This document shows, one piece after another, positions 17,393 to 27,015 of a stretch of 53,096 nt of DNA. Both the position numbers and the translations under genes were made by a program. The notes under the pieces were generated by a model. That model did not search any database. It saw nothing but the letters and a program-made list of their open reading frames with translations, and had not been told where the DNA came from. Source of the DNA: Prochlorococcus sp. AG-347-K20 (lineage in GTDB: Bacteria > Cyanobacteriota > Cyanobacteriia > PCC-6307 > Cyanobiaceae); assembly GCA_003281315.1 (NCBI GenBank), contig QCCH01000010.1:1-53096 (forward strand), read 5' to 3'. Numbering within the stretch: position 1 is the first letter of the stretch; each line of letters opens with the position of its first letter.

Positions 17393-17971
17393 ATGAGTAT
17401 AAAAGCAATCGAATGCCCTGATGGAGTTTGTCATAGTCATCATGGTGGTCATGCTGTCCCAAGGCAGGCTATGCAGAAAAATCTTGAAAAACATGGTAAA
17501 GACTGGTGCGAAAAATTAGCAGAGAGAATTTATGAAATGTCAGTTGATACTTATTCACAGACAGTCATGCCTAGTCTCCACTCAGCAGGTTGGCAAAGAA
17601 GACATTTAGATTGGGAATTTAAGCTGGCAGAAAATGATTCTGAACCTGATGAAGCTCTTGTTGAAGGAATTATTAATGCCACAGAAAGCTTTCTAAGGAG
17701 TAGTGAGGTGCATCGATTATTTATTCAAGAATTAGTTCAGGGCACCTTCGAGGAAGCAAATGATAAAAAAATAATTTCTAAAGCAATAAAATCTATCATT
17801 GAAGAAGAAATTGTTAGTTCACTAAGAGAAAAGAAAGGAACCCTTTTAAAGAAAATATCCGCAAAATTAGTATCAGAAGAAAAAGTTAGCGAGGAACTTG
17901 CAATAAATTCAGCTAAAGAGGGTTTTGAGGAAGTTGAAAGGCTACTTGCAAATCACAGCGAGGCAGTCTAG
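17393..17971 (+). CDS. conserved cyanobacterial protein with His/Cys-rich N terminus
   Basis: 192 residues, function not recognised. The N terminus has CPDGVCHSHHGGH (residues 8-20), two cysteines and four histidines in 13 residues, which looks able to bind a metal. The rest is helical and soluble, acidic in the middle, with a coiled-coil-like C-terminal half rich in E and K (about 110-190). It is divergent from the pnt operon and has no obvious partner gene. Confidence 0.7.
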   Translation: MSIKAIECPDGVCHSHHGGHAVPRQAMQKNLEKHGKDWCEKLAERIYEMSVDTYSQTVMPSLHSAGWQRRHLDWEFKLAENDSEPDEALVEGIINATESFLRSSEVHRLFIQELVQGTFEEANDKKIISKAIKSIIEEEIVSSLREKKGTLLKKISAKLVSEEKVSEELAINSAKEGFEEVERLLANHSEAV

Positions 17972-18125
17972 CTCTATTTCTTTATATTTTCTTTATAATT
18001 TACCCAAAAATTGGCTCAAATATAAATTAAAGATTAAATTATTGTTTGGAAGTACAAAGTTGTAACTTATTAGACAATACATAGGTTGTCTGATGTGTTT
18101 ATCTATATACAACTTAAATCTTTCA

Positions 18126-18350
18126 ATGGACAATTTCATTAGAAAAAGAATCGACATAGCGACATGTTGGGCAACCAATAGAATTTCTGCGATGGACACT
18201 TTAGAAAGGTATGAAGATAGTTATGCAATAGCTGAAGAATTTAGAGAGTGGATATTACACATTGGAGAAAATAACGAAAATTTAAAAGATTCTGTTTTAA
18301 ACTTCCCAAAGGAGTTAAAGAAGTTATTAGACCAAAAAGTCAACGATTAA
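18126..18350 (+). CDS. small conserved hypothetical protein
   Basis: 74 residues starting MDNFIRKRIDIA; an earlier in-frame ATG at 18093 would add a poorly charged 11-residue extension and is less likely. The protein is helical and acidic with no motif that I recognise. It lies 80 bp before the thioredoxin reductase gene on the same strand. A short hairpin (AGACAA...TTGTCT) is upstream near 18070. Confidence 0.55.
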   Translation: MDNFIRKRIDIATCWATNRISAMDTLERYEDSYAIAEEFREWILHIGENNENLKDSVLNFPKELKKLLDQKVND

Positions 18351-18429
18351 GTAATAAATCTATCGAGTGAAATCCGCCTTACATTATTAGGGTTAATTTA
18401 TTATTATTGATAATGAAATTAGCAAATAA

Positions 18430-19806
18430 ATGGAAAATAAAGAGAAGATTTCAAACGTAGAAAATGTTGTAATTATAGGTTCGGGACCTGCAGGTTACAC
18501 AGCTGCAATATATGCCGCACGAGCAAATCTTCAACCATTACTTGTAACCGGATTTAATTCTGGTGGAATTCCTGGTGGGCAATTAATGACTACAACATTT
18601 GTTGAAAATTATCCAGGTTTCCCAGATGGAGTTCTGGGTCCTGAATTGATGGATCTAATGAAGGCTCAAGCAGAAAGATGGGGCACTAATTTATACGAAA
18701 GTGATGTAGTCTCAATTAATACCGATTCACATCCCTTTGAATTAAAAACCTTAGAAGGAACTATAAAATCTAACTCAATTATTATTGCAACTGGAGCAAG
18801 TGCAAATAGATTAGGCGTAATTAATGAAGATAAATTCTGGAGTAAAGGAATAAGTGCTTGTGCAATATGCGATGGAGCCACCCCACAATTTAGAGATGAA
18901 GAATTAGCTGTTATTGGAGGGGGCGACTCTGCATGTGAAGAAGCAGCATATCTCACAAAGTATGGAAGCAAAGTGCATTTGATTGTTCGATCAGAAAAAT
19001 TAAGGGCCAGCGCAGCAATGGTTGATAGAGTAAAAGCTAATCCAAAGATAGAAATTCATTGGAATACAAAAGTTGATAAAGCGGATGGTACTGAATGGCT
19101 TGAGAGAATAGAAACTATTCACTCTCAAGAAGGTAAAGGAGAAATCAATATAAAAGGTCTTTTTTACGCGATAGGGCACACACCTAATACGAAATTCTTG
19201 GGCAACAAAATTGATTTAGATAATAAAGGCTATATTGCTTGCAAATCAGGAAGGCCAGAAACATCTATTGAAGGCATCTTTGCTGCAGGTGATGTTGTTG
19301 ATTCTGAGTGGAGACAAGGAGTTACCGCTGCAGGAACTGGATGCATGGCAGCATTAGCTACTGAAAGATGGCTGGCCGAGAATAACTTAGCAAAAACTAT
19401 AGTCAGAGAAACACCAGAACCAGAAAAAAAGCTTAATTCATCAGATTTTAATGAAGAAGAAGTTAATGAAGATACTTTCGATTCAAACTCTGAATGGCAA
19501 AAAGGCAGTTATGCATTAAGGAAACTTTATCACGAGAGTAAAAAACCTATCTTAGTAATTTTTAGTTCCCCTAGCTGCGGTCCATGTCATGTTTTGAAAC
19601 CTCAGTTAAAAAGGGTAATTAAAGAACTTGATGGTGCAGTTCTTGGCGTTGAAATAGATATTGATAAAGATCAAGATATTGCAAAACAAGCTGGTATTAA
19701 TGGCACACCAACAGTTCAACTTTTTAAAGAAAAATTATTAAAAAAACAATGGCAAGGTGTTAAACAAAGAAGTGAGTTTAAAGAAGCGATAAAAAATATT
19801 ATCTAA
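18430..19806 (+). CDS. NADPH-thioredoxin reductase with C-terminal thioredoxin domain (NTRC)
   Basis: 458 residues, a fusion of two enzymes. The reductase part (about 1-320) has FAD motif GSGPAGYTAA, redox pair CAIC (C144, C147), NADPH motif GGGDSACEEA and AAGDVVD. After a low-complexity acidic linker (about 325-355) comes a thioredoxin domain with active site CGPC (C383, C386). In cyanobacteria and chloroplasts this fusion uses NADPH to reduce 2-Cys peroxiredoxins and other targets, keeping redox control working in the dark. The linker is more negatively charged than the domains. Confidence 0.95.
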   Translation: MENKEKISNVENVVIIGSGPAGYTAAIYAARANLQPLLVTGFNSGGIPGGQLMTTTFVENYPGFPDGVLGPELMDLMKAQAERWGTNLYESDVVSINTDSHPFELKTLEGTIKSNSIIIATGASANRLGVINEDKFWSKGISACAICDGATPQFRDEELAVIGGGDSACEEAAYLTKYGSKVHLIVRSEKLRASAAMVDRVKANPKIEIHWNTKVDKADGTEWLERIETIHSQEGKGEINIKGLFYAIGHTPNTKFLGNKIDLDNKGYIACKSGRPETSIEGIFAAGDVVDSEWRQGVTAAGTGCMAALATERWLAENNLAKTIVRETPEPEKKLNSSDFNEEEVNEDTFDSNSEWQKGSYALRKLYHESKKPILVIFSSPSCGPCHVLKPQLKRVIKELDGAVLGVEIDIDKDQDIAKQAGINGTPTVQLFKEKLLKKQWQGVKQRSEFKEAIKNII

Positions 19807-19815
19807 AGTAACTTT

Positions 19816-20082
19816 TTATTTATTATTTCTCTTGGGATTATTTTTATTAGTAGTAGGTCTAGCACCGCCTGCATTCCTCTCTCTATAAGTTATCCTCCCT
19901 CTAGAAAGGTCATAAGGACTTATCTCAACTAACACTTTGTCTCCAGCTAATAATTTAATTCTAAATTTAGTCAATTTACCTGCAGCTCTACATAAACATT
20001 GATGTCCTTCAGGTTGTTCTAAGGTAACCAAATAAAATCCATTCCCCTGCTCTTTTTCTATTACACCTGAAGTTTCAATCAT
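19816..20082 (-). CDS. infA: translation initiation factor IF-1
   Basis: 88 residues. The S1/OB fold is clear (IETSGVIEKEQGNGFYLV, cited by its start and GRITYRER end). It binds the ribosomal A site during initiation. A basic, asparagine-rich C-terminal tail of about 15 residues extends past the usual ~72-residue length, as in other cyanobacteria. Convergent with the NTRC gene, 9 bp between stops. Confidence 0.93.
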   Translation of the reverse strand: MIETSGVIEKEQGNGFYLVTLEQPEGHQCLCRAAGKLTKFRIKLLAGDKVLVEISPYDLSRGRITYRERNAGGARPTTNKNNPKRNNK

Positions 20083-20174
20083 TAATTAATCTTTTACTAA
20101 GTACATATTATCAGAAAAAGATTGGCCAAAATTGATTTAAAAAAAATTACATACGTAAAAATATGCAATTCAAT

Positions 20175-20387
20175 TCAAATTGAAAATTTAATTTCATTGA
20201 TTATTTGAAGTTGTCCATAGTAAAAATTTGCTTTCGCAATTTTTTCAGAATCTTCTAATTGATCAAAAAAAACAAACCCAAGGCTTTCCCATAATGAAGA
20301 TCCGCAAACATTATTCAATTCATTTTTTGCTTCTTTTGCAAAATTATCTAGTTTTCTTTCAAGGTTTTTAGACTTAGAAACAGACAT
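20175..20387 (-). CDS. small hypothetical protein
   Basis: 70 residues, basic helical N-terminal half and a hydrophobic aromatic C-terminal half (WESLGFVFFDQL). No motif recognised. It stands alone between infA and ycf39 on the minus strand with ordinary AT-rich codon use. It is likely to be conserved among close relatives, but that cannot be tested here. Confidence 0.5.
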   Translation of the reverse strand: MSVSKSKNLERKLDNFAKEAKNELNNVCGSSLWESLGFVFFDQLEDSEKIAKANFYYGQLQIINEIKFSI

Positions 20388-20443
20388 AGGTCAAAAATGT
20401 TTTATATAGTACAAATATACTATCTGATTCTAAAATTGCAATA

Positions 20444-21406
20444 TTAAAAAGGTAATCTCTTTTTTTCTTCAATATTAAGATCTGCTTCCATTTCCCTTAA
20501 TCTTTTAAGTATTTGTTGATAGTACTCCTTTATATAACTCTCTAGTGATGTCATATCCTCTTTTTTAAGTTCCAATATTTCGTAAGTTTTGCTCATGTCA
20601 GCATCTAATGATTCACCACTACTAGTTACTTCAGCAAAAGCCAATCGCTCAGAAACATTAAGAGAGTCTTGGAAAAAGGAAACTACTTTTTGAGTGAAAC
20701 TAATAAGGAAGGGGGAAACTCTAAAAATTTTCGCCTTTTTTTCACTAAATTTTTCACATAAAGATATAACTTCATTTGAATCCCATGCTTTGGGACCTAC
20801 TAATGGCAATGATGTTCTGTGAGTTTTTGGATTATTTACTGATGCTAAAACAACTTTCGCCATATCTTGAGTATTCATATAAGCAATTTTAGTTGGAGTC
20901 CCACTCATCCACACTGCTTGACTATCCAAGATTGGGATTGCGAATTGACCAATAACTCCTTGCATAAAAGCTGCACATTTGAAGATTGTATAGTCTAAAT
21001 CAGATTTTTCAAGAAGTTTTTCAGTGCAAAATTTAATGTCCATTAAAGGAACATTTCTAAACTTTTCTGTTAAAAGGATAGAAAGGAATATTACCCTTTT
21101 TACGTTTAAAGATTCGCAAGCATTGAATAAGTTAAGTTTTCCATCCCAATCAATTTCATAAATACTTTTAGGATCATCTGGCCTACTAGTCGCTGCATCA
21201 ATAACTACTTCAATATCTTGCAATGCATATTCGATATCAGAAGAATTTAATAAATTACCTTTTGTTAGCTCACAACCCCATTCTTGTAGAAAGGAAGCTT
21301 TTCTTGGATTTCTTACAAAGCATCTTACTTCGTGTCCCTCTTCTATAGCTTGCTTTGCTATTTGTCTACCAAGTGTCCCTGTTGCTCCTACTAAAAGAAT
21401 CTTCAT
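20444..21406 (-). CDS. ycf39: Ycf39/HCF244-type photosystem II assembly factor
   Basis: 320 residues from the ATG giving MKILLVGATGTLGRQIA; an in-frame ATG 36 bp upstream would put 12 extra residues before the Rossmann motif and is not favoured. It is an atypical NmrA-like short-chain dehydrogenase with the GATGTLG nucleotide-binding motif and RVIFLS. Ycf39 helps insert chlorophyll into, and stabilise, newly made D1 with HliD. Neighbours petM, ycf4 and psbDC are also photosynthesis genes. Confidence 0.9.
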   Translation of the reverse strand: MKILLVGATGTLGRQIAKQAIEEGHEVRCFVRNPRKASFLQEWGCELTKGNLLNSSDIEYALQDIEVVIDAATSRPDDPKSIYEIDWDGKLNLFNACESLNVKRVIFLSILLTEKFRNVPLMDIKFCTEKLLEKSDLDYTIFKCAAFMQGVIGQFAIPILDSQAVWMSGTPTKIAYMNTQDMAKVVLASVNNPKTHRTSLPLVGPKAWDSNEVISLCEKFSEKKAKIFRVSPFLISFTQKVVSFFQDSLNVSERLAFAEVTSSGESLDADMSKTYEILELKKEDMTSLESYIKEYYQQILKRLREMEADLNIEEKKRLPF

Positions 21407-21463
21407 ACTTAAGATTTGCTTAACTTTAAGACCATAACTCAAATTGTGATGTATCCGTGAGAA

Positions 21464-21562
21464 TCAGTCTCCCTGAAACTTTAATAACAAAGCACCACCA
21501 ACTAATCCTATTGGTATCAGTATCCAAAAAACTGCTGCAATACTAAAAATTTCTTTAGCCAT
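21464..21562 (-). CDS. petM: cytochrome b6-f complex subunit VII
   Basis: 32 residues, [20 protein letters not shown] followed by [12 protein letters not shown]. One membrane helix, and the length and sequence are those of PetM, a small peripheral subunit of the cytochrome b6-f complex in the thylakoid. It is easily missed because of its length. It lies 57 bp upstream of ycf39 on the same strand, so the two may be co-transcribed. Confidence 0.93.
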
Positions 21563-21655
21563 AGTAAAATTGAATGATTACTATAATTTACATTCAAAAT
21601 ACATTTATTTGTTAAAAATGTAGATAATTCAAATATCTTGAAAATTTTTGAATAT

Positions 21656-22597
21656 ATGAATAATAATTTTAAAAAAAATAAAAACATTCCTAATTACTGG
21701 TATTGGAATGGTTTTAAAATTTGTTGGAGTGTTACAGGCGAAGAAAATGAGGTTCCAATTATCTTTCTCCATGGATTTGGAGCAAGTCGAAAACATTGGA
21801 GAAACAATGTAGAGTATTTCGCGAAAAAGAATTTTGCCTCTTATTCTTTGGATTTAATAGGATTTGGGGATTCAGATCAACCTGGAATTAGACAAATTGG
21901 AAAATTAAATAATGAGATTTGGTGTGATCAAGTGAAAGACTTTATTGCACAGGTAATAAGACCAAAGAATTCTGAGAAAGTAATTCTTATTGGCAATTCC
22001 CTTGGATCACTAGTTGCTTTAACATGTGCTGTTTCATTAGAAGATCAGATTGCAACAGTTATTGCATCACCTTTGCCAGATCAAATTCAAGAAAATAAAA
22101 AGTCCATAACAAAAAAATCATCATTTAAGAAATTTCAAGATAGATTCATAACAATATTTTTTTTGTTTTTCCCTTTGGAGATTATTTTATTTTTAATAAC
22201 TAAATTAGGGGGTATTAAACTGGGACTAAATTCTGCCTATTTCAAAAAAGATAATATTGATCGCGAACTAATAGATTTGGTAACAAAACCAGTTTTAAGG
22301 AAAACTTCAGCTAGATCATTAAGAGCAATGTGTATTGGAATGTCTTCTAGAGATGAAAAATTTAAAGCTTCTCACCTTTTGAGAAAACTTAGCGCCTCAA
22401 AAAAAGTTCCTATTTTATTGATTTGGGGCGAAAAAGATAATTTCATACCTTTGTTTGTTGGTAAAAAGATTGCAAATTTCCATAGATGGGTAAAATTAAA
22501 AATAGTATCCAATTCAGGGCATTGTATCCATGATGAAGACCCTTCAGTATTTAATAGAATTTCTTATGAATGGATTAGAGATTTAAAAACCTTTTAA
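21656..22597 (+). CDS. alpha/beta hydrolase of the cyanobacterial/chloroplast type
   Basis: 313 residues from ATG at 21656; a TTG at 21638 would add six residues and cannot be excluded. Motifs: FLHGFGASRKHW (oxyanion region), nucleophile elbow GNSLGS, acid in WGEKDNF and base in NSGHCIHDED. A hydrophobic cap segment lies at about 165-185. Related plastid enzymes act on chlorophyll breakdown products or lipids, but the substrate here is unknown. It is 3 bp before ilvN. Confidence 0.8.
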   Translation: MNNNFKKNKNIPNYWYWNGFKICWSVTGEENEVPIIFLHGFGASRKHWRNNVEYFAKKNFASYSLDLIGFGDSDQPGIRQIGKLNNEIWCDQVKDFIAQVIRPKNSEKVILIGNSLGSLVALTCAVSLEDQIATVIASPLPDQIQENKKSITKKSSFKKFQDRFITIFFLFFPLEIILFLITKLGGIKLGLNSAYFKKDNIDRELIDLVTKPVLRKTSARSLRAMCIGMSSRDEKFKASHLLRKLSASKKVPILLIWGEKDNFIPLFVGKKIANFHRWVKLKIVSNSGHCIHDEDPSVFNRISYEWIRDLKTF

Positions 22598-22600
22598 AAT

Positions 22601-23125
22601 ATGAAACATACATTATCAGTTCTTGTAGAAGATGAATCTGGAGCCTTGAGTAGAATCTCAGGTCTCTTCGCTAGAAGGGGATTCAACATAGATAGCCTTG
22701 CAGTAGGACCTGCAGAATCTAAAGGGATTTCAAGGTTAACAATGGTAGTAGAGGGTGATGATGAAACTCTTCAACAAATGACTAAGCAACTTAATAAGTT
22801 ATTTAATGTTCTAGGAGTTGTAGATTTTACTAATCTCGCAGCTGTTGAAAGGGAATTGATGTTACTAAAAGTTTCATCGAAAGAAGATACTAGGAGTAAT
22901 ATCCTTGATATAGTACAGATTTTCCGTGCAAAAGTTGTTGATGTATCAGATATGGCCTTAACTCTCGAGGTAGTTGGAGATCCTGGGAAGTTAGTTGCTC
23001 TAGAGAAATTACTCGAGCCATACGGCATCCTTGAAATAGCGAGGACTGGTAAGGTAGCTCTTAAACGCTCTTCAGGAGTTAATACAGAAATGTTGAAAAT
23101 AAATAAATATTCTTTAGAAATTTAA
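22601..23125 (+). CDS. ilvN: acetolactate synthase small (regulatory) subunit
   Basis: 174 residues. The N-terminal ACT domain ([20 protein letters not shown], then [10 protein letters not shown]) binds branched-chain amino acids and gives feedback control of acetolactate synthase, the first common step of valine, leucine and isoleucine synthesis. The C-terminal ALS_ss domain follows (about 85-165). The catalytic ilvB gene is not in the window. Confidence 0.95.
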   Translation: MKHTLSVLVEDESGALSRISGLFARRGFNIDSLAVGPAESKGISRLTMVVEGDDETLQQMTKQLNKLFNVLGVVDFTNLAAVERELMLLKVSSKEDTRSNILDIVQIFRAKVVDVSDMALTLEVVGDPGKLVALEKLLEPYGILEIARTGKVALKRSSGVNTEMLKINKYSLEI

Positions 23126-23778
23126 TTAGATATCTGGACTGCCTTGATGTAGTCTTCTTTATTGATTTTTTTGAGCACGTCTAATCCTTTAATAATCTTT
23201 CCAAAAATCGAATATCTTCCATCTAGTTCTGGGATCTTAGTCGTTACAAAAAAAAATTCAGTAGATGAAGACTTATTCTTACCGCTTTTAACCATAGCGA
23301 TTGATCCACTCTCAAAAGTATTAACTAAATTTACTATTTCACTAGGATTTTTTATTTGATAGTTATATCTTGGTTTTATTTCTTCTTTGAATTTTATTTC
23401 TAAAGGTATTGTTGGACTTGTCTTATTAAGGTTTTGTTTTCTTTCTATAAAAGATTTACTTTCTGGATTAACCCCGCCATGTATAAACCTTATTTGGGGA
23501 TAATTTATTATTTTATAAAATTTTTTATTTTCATAAATATTATTATCTATGTTTTCCAGAAAATTTGATACTGTTACTGGGTTATCTTTACCAAATAATT
23601 TTACCTCAAAATCACCTTTTGAAGTTTTAAAATTAACTACTTTATTACTCTGAATACAACTAAATTTAAGTTTTTGGCAGTAATAATTTGAATCAATCTT
23701 ACTTTTATAACTACAAGCTTGAACCAAAAACAAAACCTGTATAAAAGATAATGTTTTTAAAAAATATTTTTTTTTTAT
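23122..23778 (-). CDS. cyclophilin-type peptidyl-prolyl isomerase lipoprotein, apparent ATA start
   Basis: The cyclophilin domain is seen from [16 protein letters not shown] to [22 protein letters not shown]. The first ATG/GTG/TTG (TTG at 23733) would cut into the signal peptide. Reading upstream from an ATA at 23778 gives [20 protein letters not shown] then C, a full lipoprotein signal (basic start, hydrophobic core, VQAC lipobox). GGAGG lies 7 bases before this ATA, and ATA overlaps the ycf4 stop as ATAA, like the common ATGA coupling. The product would be a periplasmic lipoprotein folding catalyst. 218 residues with this start, 203 with TTG. Confidence 0.75.
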   Translation of the reverse strand: MKKKYFLKTLSFIQVLFLVQACSYKSKIDSNYYCQKLKFSCIQSNKVVNFKTSKGDFEVKLFGKDNPVTVSNFLENIDNNIYENKKFYKIINYPQIRFIHGGVNPESKSFIERKQNLNKTSPTIPLEIKFKEEIKPRYNYQIKNPSEIVNLVNTFESGSIAMVKSGKNKSSSTEFFFVTTKIPELDGRYSIFGKIIKGLDVLKKINKEDYIKAVQISN

Positions 23779-24332
23779 TTTAGGCCCTCCAAATTAACAT
23801 CTAAAAATTTAGCTAGACGAGCTCCTTCTTCTTCAACCTGAAGCAGTGGTTTAAGTTCACCTGCTCCGCTTAAAGGGAGAGGTTTTTTTCTACCTTTTAA
23901 TACTAAAGCAATTCTTCTTCTAGGATTAAATCCCTCACTTATATCCAACTTAACAGATTTAATTTCATCAAAATTTAATTTAACTTCAACATCTTTAAAT
24001 AATCCCTTTCTTTTTATTTCTACAGATTTTGAGGATTTATCAAAATAATTACTTCCTGAACCAAAGTTTATGTAAACCAAATACCATAAGTAAAAATTTA
24101 ATAAATTAGCTATTACTCCGTATGCTCCCATTATTATTCCTTGAGGGATAAACAACAAAGTTGAAGGATTTCCTAAAGGTAATAAATCCCTTCCTGTGTA
24201 GCTAGATATAGAGGCCAAAAGAAAACCAATACCTCCTATAGTCAACATTCCTCCAATAATGTAATTTGAAATTTTTCTTGATCCACCAATTTTTTGTTCG
24301 ATTTTATCGAATGATGTGAGGTCTGAATTCAT
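23775..24332 (-). CDS. ycf4: photosystem I assembly protein Ycf4
   Basis: 185 residues. Two membrane helices (about 23-45 and 65-90) are followed by a soluble domain; SRKISNYIIGGMLTIGGIGF, YTGRDLLP and the FNPRRRIALVLKGRKKPLPL region are typical of Ycf4, a thylakoid scaffold for PSI assembly. The start is divergent from psbD with 182 bp between. The last codons carry a Shine-Dalgarno-like GGAGG for the following cyclophilin gene. Confidence 0.95.
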   Translation of the reverse strand: MNSDLTSFDKIEQKIGGSRKISNYIIGGMLTIGGIGFLLASISSYTGRDLLPLGNPSTLLFIPQGIIMGAYGVIANLLNFYLWYLVYINFGSGSNYFDKSSKSVEIKRKGLFKDVEVKLNFDEIKSVKLDISEGFNPRRRIALVLKGRKKPLPLSGAGELKPLLQVEEEGARLAKFLDVNLEGLK

Positions 24333-24514
24333 TTTTATCTTTCTTGAGAGCCTAATTCAGATAATTTAACAAATTAAGGGAGTATTCTTACCTAATTTTT
24401 AATAAAAAAGTCAGGAAAGCTTTACAAGGCATTTCAGATATACAAATATTTCCCCACATTACTCTCAATCTTTGTTACAGTCACTGCGTATCCCGAAGCT
24501 AAAAACGATTTCTC

Positions 24515-25591
24515 ATGACGATCGCAGTTGGTAGCGCCCCACAAAGAGGATGGTTTGATGTCCTCGATGATTGGTTGAAGCGCGACCGCTTTGTATTTAT
24601 TGGTTGGTCCGGACTACTTCTACTTCCTTGTGCATATCTTGCTATAGGTGGTTGGTTCGTCGGAACAACATTTGTTACCTCTTGGTACACACATGGAGTT
24701 GCAAGCTCATACCTTGAAGGTTGTAACTTTTTAACAGCAGCTGTAAGTACCCCTGGTGATGCCATGGGACACAGTCTTCTATTTTTATGGGGTCCTGAAG
24801 CCCAAGGTAGCTTCGTAAGATGGCTACAGCTTGGTGGACTTTGGAACTTCGTTGCATTACATGGAGTATTTGGCCTAATTGGTTTTATGCTTCGTCAGTT
24901 TGAAATTGCTGGCCTTGTTGGAATTAGACCATACAATGCTTTAGCATTCTCAGCAGTAATTGCAGTATTCACAAGTATTTTCCTTATTTACCCTTTAGGA
25001 CAGCATAGTTGGTTCTTCGCACCTTCATTCGGTGTTGCAGCAATCTTCCGTTACATTCTGTTCATTCAAGGTTTTCACAATATTACTTTAAATCCATTCC
25101 ACATGATGGGTGTTGCTGGAATTCTTGGTGGTGCTCTACTTTGCGCTATCCATGGAGCTACAGTACAAAACACTTTGTATGAAGATACAAGTATTTATAC
25201 AGATGGTAAGGTTCAAAGTTCAACATTTAGAGCTTTTGACCCAACTCAAGAAGAAGAAACTTATTCAATGATTACAGCGAATAGATTCTGGAGTCAAATC
25301 TTCGGTATTGCTTTCTCAAACAAGCGTTTCTTACATTTCTTGATGCTATTTGTACCTGTTATGGGTATGTGGACATCTTCAATTGGTATTGTAGGCTTAG
25401 CACTTAATCTAAGAGCTTACGATTTCGTAAGCCAAGAAATCCGTGCAGCAGAAGATCCAGAATTTGAAACTTTCTATACAAAAAATATACTTTTGAACGA
25501 AGGTATGCGAGCATGGATGTCTTCTGTGGATCAACCACACGAAAACTTTGTATTCCCTGAGGAGGTTCTTCCACGTGGAAACGCCCTTTAA
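24515..25591 (+). CDS. psbD: photosystem II D2 protein
   Basis: 358 residues, full length. The five-helix reaction-centre fold is clear, from [20 protein letters not shown] to the C terminus [13 protein letters not shown]. Histidines in GCNFL..., [15 protein letters not shown] and AIHGATVQN bind chlorophyll, QA iron and the non-heme iron. It pairs with D1 to hold the PSII cofactors. The 182-bp upstream gap is shared with ycf4 and contains TTTACA at 24421 with AAATAT 17 bp later, a possible but unproven promoter. Its end overlaps psbC by 17 bp. Confidence 0.98.
   Translation: MTIAVGSAPQRGWFDVLDDWLKRDRFVFIGWSGLLLLPCAYLAIGGWFVGTTFVTSWYTHGVASSYLEGCNFLTAAVSTPGDAMGHSLLFLWGPEAQGSFVRWLQLGGLWNFVALHGVFGLIGFMLRQFEIAGLVGIRPYNALAFSAVIAVFTSIFLIYPLGQHSWFFAPSFGVAAIFRYILFIQGFHNITLNPFHMMGVAGILGGALLCAIHGATVQNTLYEDTSIYTDGKVQSSTFRAFDPTQEEETYSMITANRFWSQIFGIAFSNKRFLHFLMLFVPVMGMWTSSIGIVGLALNLRAYDFVSQEIRAAEDPEFETFYTKNILLNEGMRAWMSSVDQPHENFVFPEEVLPRGNAL
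25557..25577 (+). promoter_or_regulatory. ribosome binding site and GTG start of psbC inside psbD
   Basis: GAGGAGG lies nine bases before GTG at 25575, within the last codons of psbD. Starting there gives METPFNNLL, the N terminus expected of picocyanobacterial CP43. An upstream in-frame TTG at 25548 has no such site and would read the psbD C-terminal region in another frame, so it is rejected. Confidence 0.85.
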
Positions 25592-26957
25592 TAATTTATT
25601 AAGAGCTCCAAACCAAAGTATTGAGGAAACTGGTTATGCCTGGTATGTAGGTAACGCTAGATTAATCAATTTATCTGGACGTTTATTAGGAGCTCACATT
25701 GCTCACTCTGGACTAATAGTCTTTTGGGCTGGAGCAATGATGCTCTTTGAGGTTAATCATTTTACTTTTGATAAACCAATGTGGGAGCAAGGTTTAATCT
25801 GTATGCCACACGTTGCAATGTTTGGCTATGGAATAGGTCCAGGTGGTGAAGTTACTGATATCATGCCTTTCTTCCAAGCAGGCGTGGTTCACTTGATAGC
25901 TTCCGCTGTTCTTGGTTTTGGTGGTATTTACCATTCTTTAGCTGGTCCGGAAAAACTTGAAGAAGATTTCCCATTTTTCTCAACCGATTGGAGAGATAAA
26001 AATCAAATGACAAATATCCTTGGATATCATTTGATTGTTCTAGGTGTAGGTGCACTAGCATGGTCAGTAAACTGGTGTTTTATTGGCGGTGCATATGACA
26101 CATGGGCACCAGGTGGTGGTGAAGTCAGACTTGTAAACCCAACATTAGATCCAAGAGTTATTCTTGGTTATCTATTCAGATCTCCATGGGGAGGAGCTGG
26201 TTCAATAATCGGTGTTAACTCCATTGAAGATATTGTTGGGGGCCATGTTTACGTGGGTATTACTGCAATTATTGGAGGAATATTCCATATCTTTACCAAA
26301 CCTTTTGGATGGGCAAGAAGAGCTTTTATCTGGAATGGTGAAGGACTTTTAAGTTACGCTCTTGGTGGAATTTGTGTAGCAAGTTTTATTGCTTCAACGT
26401 TCATCTGGTTTAACAACACTGCTTACCCTTCAGAGTTTTATGGCCCAACAAATGCTGAAGCTTCACAGGCTCAAAGCTTTACTTTCCTAGTGAGAGATCA
26501 AAGGATTGGAGCTAACGTTGGTTCAACAATGGGACCAACAGGTCTAGGTAAGTATCTCATGAGATCTCCTACTGGTGAAATTATATTTGGTGGTGAAACA
26601 ATGAGATTTTGGGATTTCAGAGGCCCATGGTTAGAGCCTTTAAGAGGACCTAATGGTTTGAGCCTTGAGAAAATTCAAAATGATATTCAGCCTTGGCAAG
26701 TAAGAAGAGCAGCTGAATATATGACTCATGCTCCAAACGCTTCTATCAACTCCGTTGGTGGAATCATTACAGAGCCTAATGCTGTTAACTTCGTTAACTT
26801 AAGACAATGGTTAGCTGCAGCTCAATTCTTCCTAGGATGGTTTACATTCATTGGTCATCTTTGGCATGCTGGACGTGCTAGAGCAGCCGCTGCTGGTTTC
26901 GAAAAAGGAATCGACAGAAAGAGTGAGCCAGCTCTAGAAATGCCTGATTTAGATTAA
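25575..26957 (+). CDS. psbC: photosystem II CP43 core antenna protein
   Basis: 460 residues from the overlapping GTG. Six membrane helices with paired histidines bind chlorophyll a; the large lumenal loop between helices V and VI includes [20 protein letters not shown] (E and R residues of this loop approach the manganese cluster in known PSII structures). The first four bases of overlap with psbD ensure coupled translation of D2 and CP43. A strong terminator follows 22 bp after the stop. Confidence 0.98.
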   Translation: METPFNNLLRAPNQSIEETGYAWYVGNARLINLSGRLLGAHIAHSGLIVFWAGAMMLFEVNHFTFDKPMWEQGLICMPHVAMFGYGIGPGGEVTDIMPFFQAGVVHLIASAVLGFGGIYHSLAGPEKLEEDFPFFSTDWRDKNQMTNILGYHLIVLGVGALAWSVNWCFIGGAYDTWAPGGGEVRLVNPTLDPRVILGYLFRSPWGGAGSIIGVNSIEDIVGGHVYVGITAIIGGIFHIFTKPFGWARRAFIWNGEGLLSYALGGICVASFIASTFIWFNNTAYPSEFYGPTNAEASQAQSFTFLVRDQRIGANVGSTMGPTGLGKYLMRSPTGEIIFGGETMRFWDFRGPWLEPLRGPNGLSLEKIQNDIQPWQVRRAAEYMTHAPNASINSVGGIITEPNAVNFVNLRQWLAAAQFFLGWFTFIGHLWHAGRARAAAAGFEKGIDRKSEPALEMPDLD

Positions 26958-26978
26958 TATCTAATTCAACTAAAAAAG

Positions 26979-27004
26979 CCCTATCTTCGGATAGGGTTTT
27001 TTTT
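26979..27004 (+). terminator. psbDC operon terminator
   Basis: CCCTATC, tetraloop TTCG, GATAGGG, then eight T: a textbook intrinsic terminator with an extra-stable UUCG loop. It ends psbD-psbC transcription before the convergent maf gene. Confidence 0.93.
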
Positions 27005-27015
27005 GCTCAATTTTA

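Noticed and set aside
18859..18870. CAIC instead of CATC in the thioredoxin reductase as a defect
   Set aside because: Both redox cysteines are present and the middle residues vary in this family; no loss of function is implied.
24499..24765. 88-codon frame antisense to psbD
   Set aside because: psbD is one of the most conserved genes known; the antisense frame has no start signal or domain.
25548..25574. TTG start for psbC, 27 bp upstream of the chosen GTG
   Set aside because: The GTG has a strong GAGGAGG at proper spacing and gives the expected METPF N terminus.
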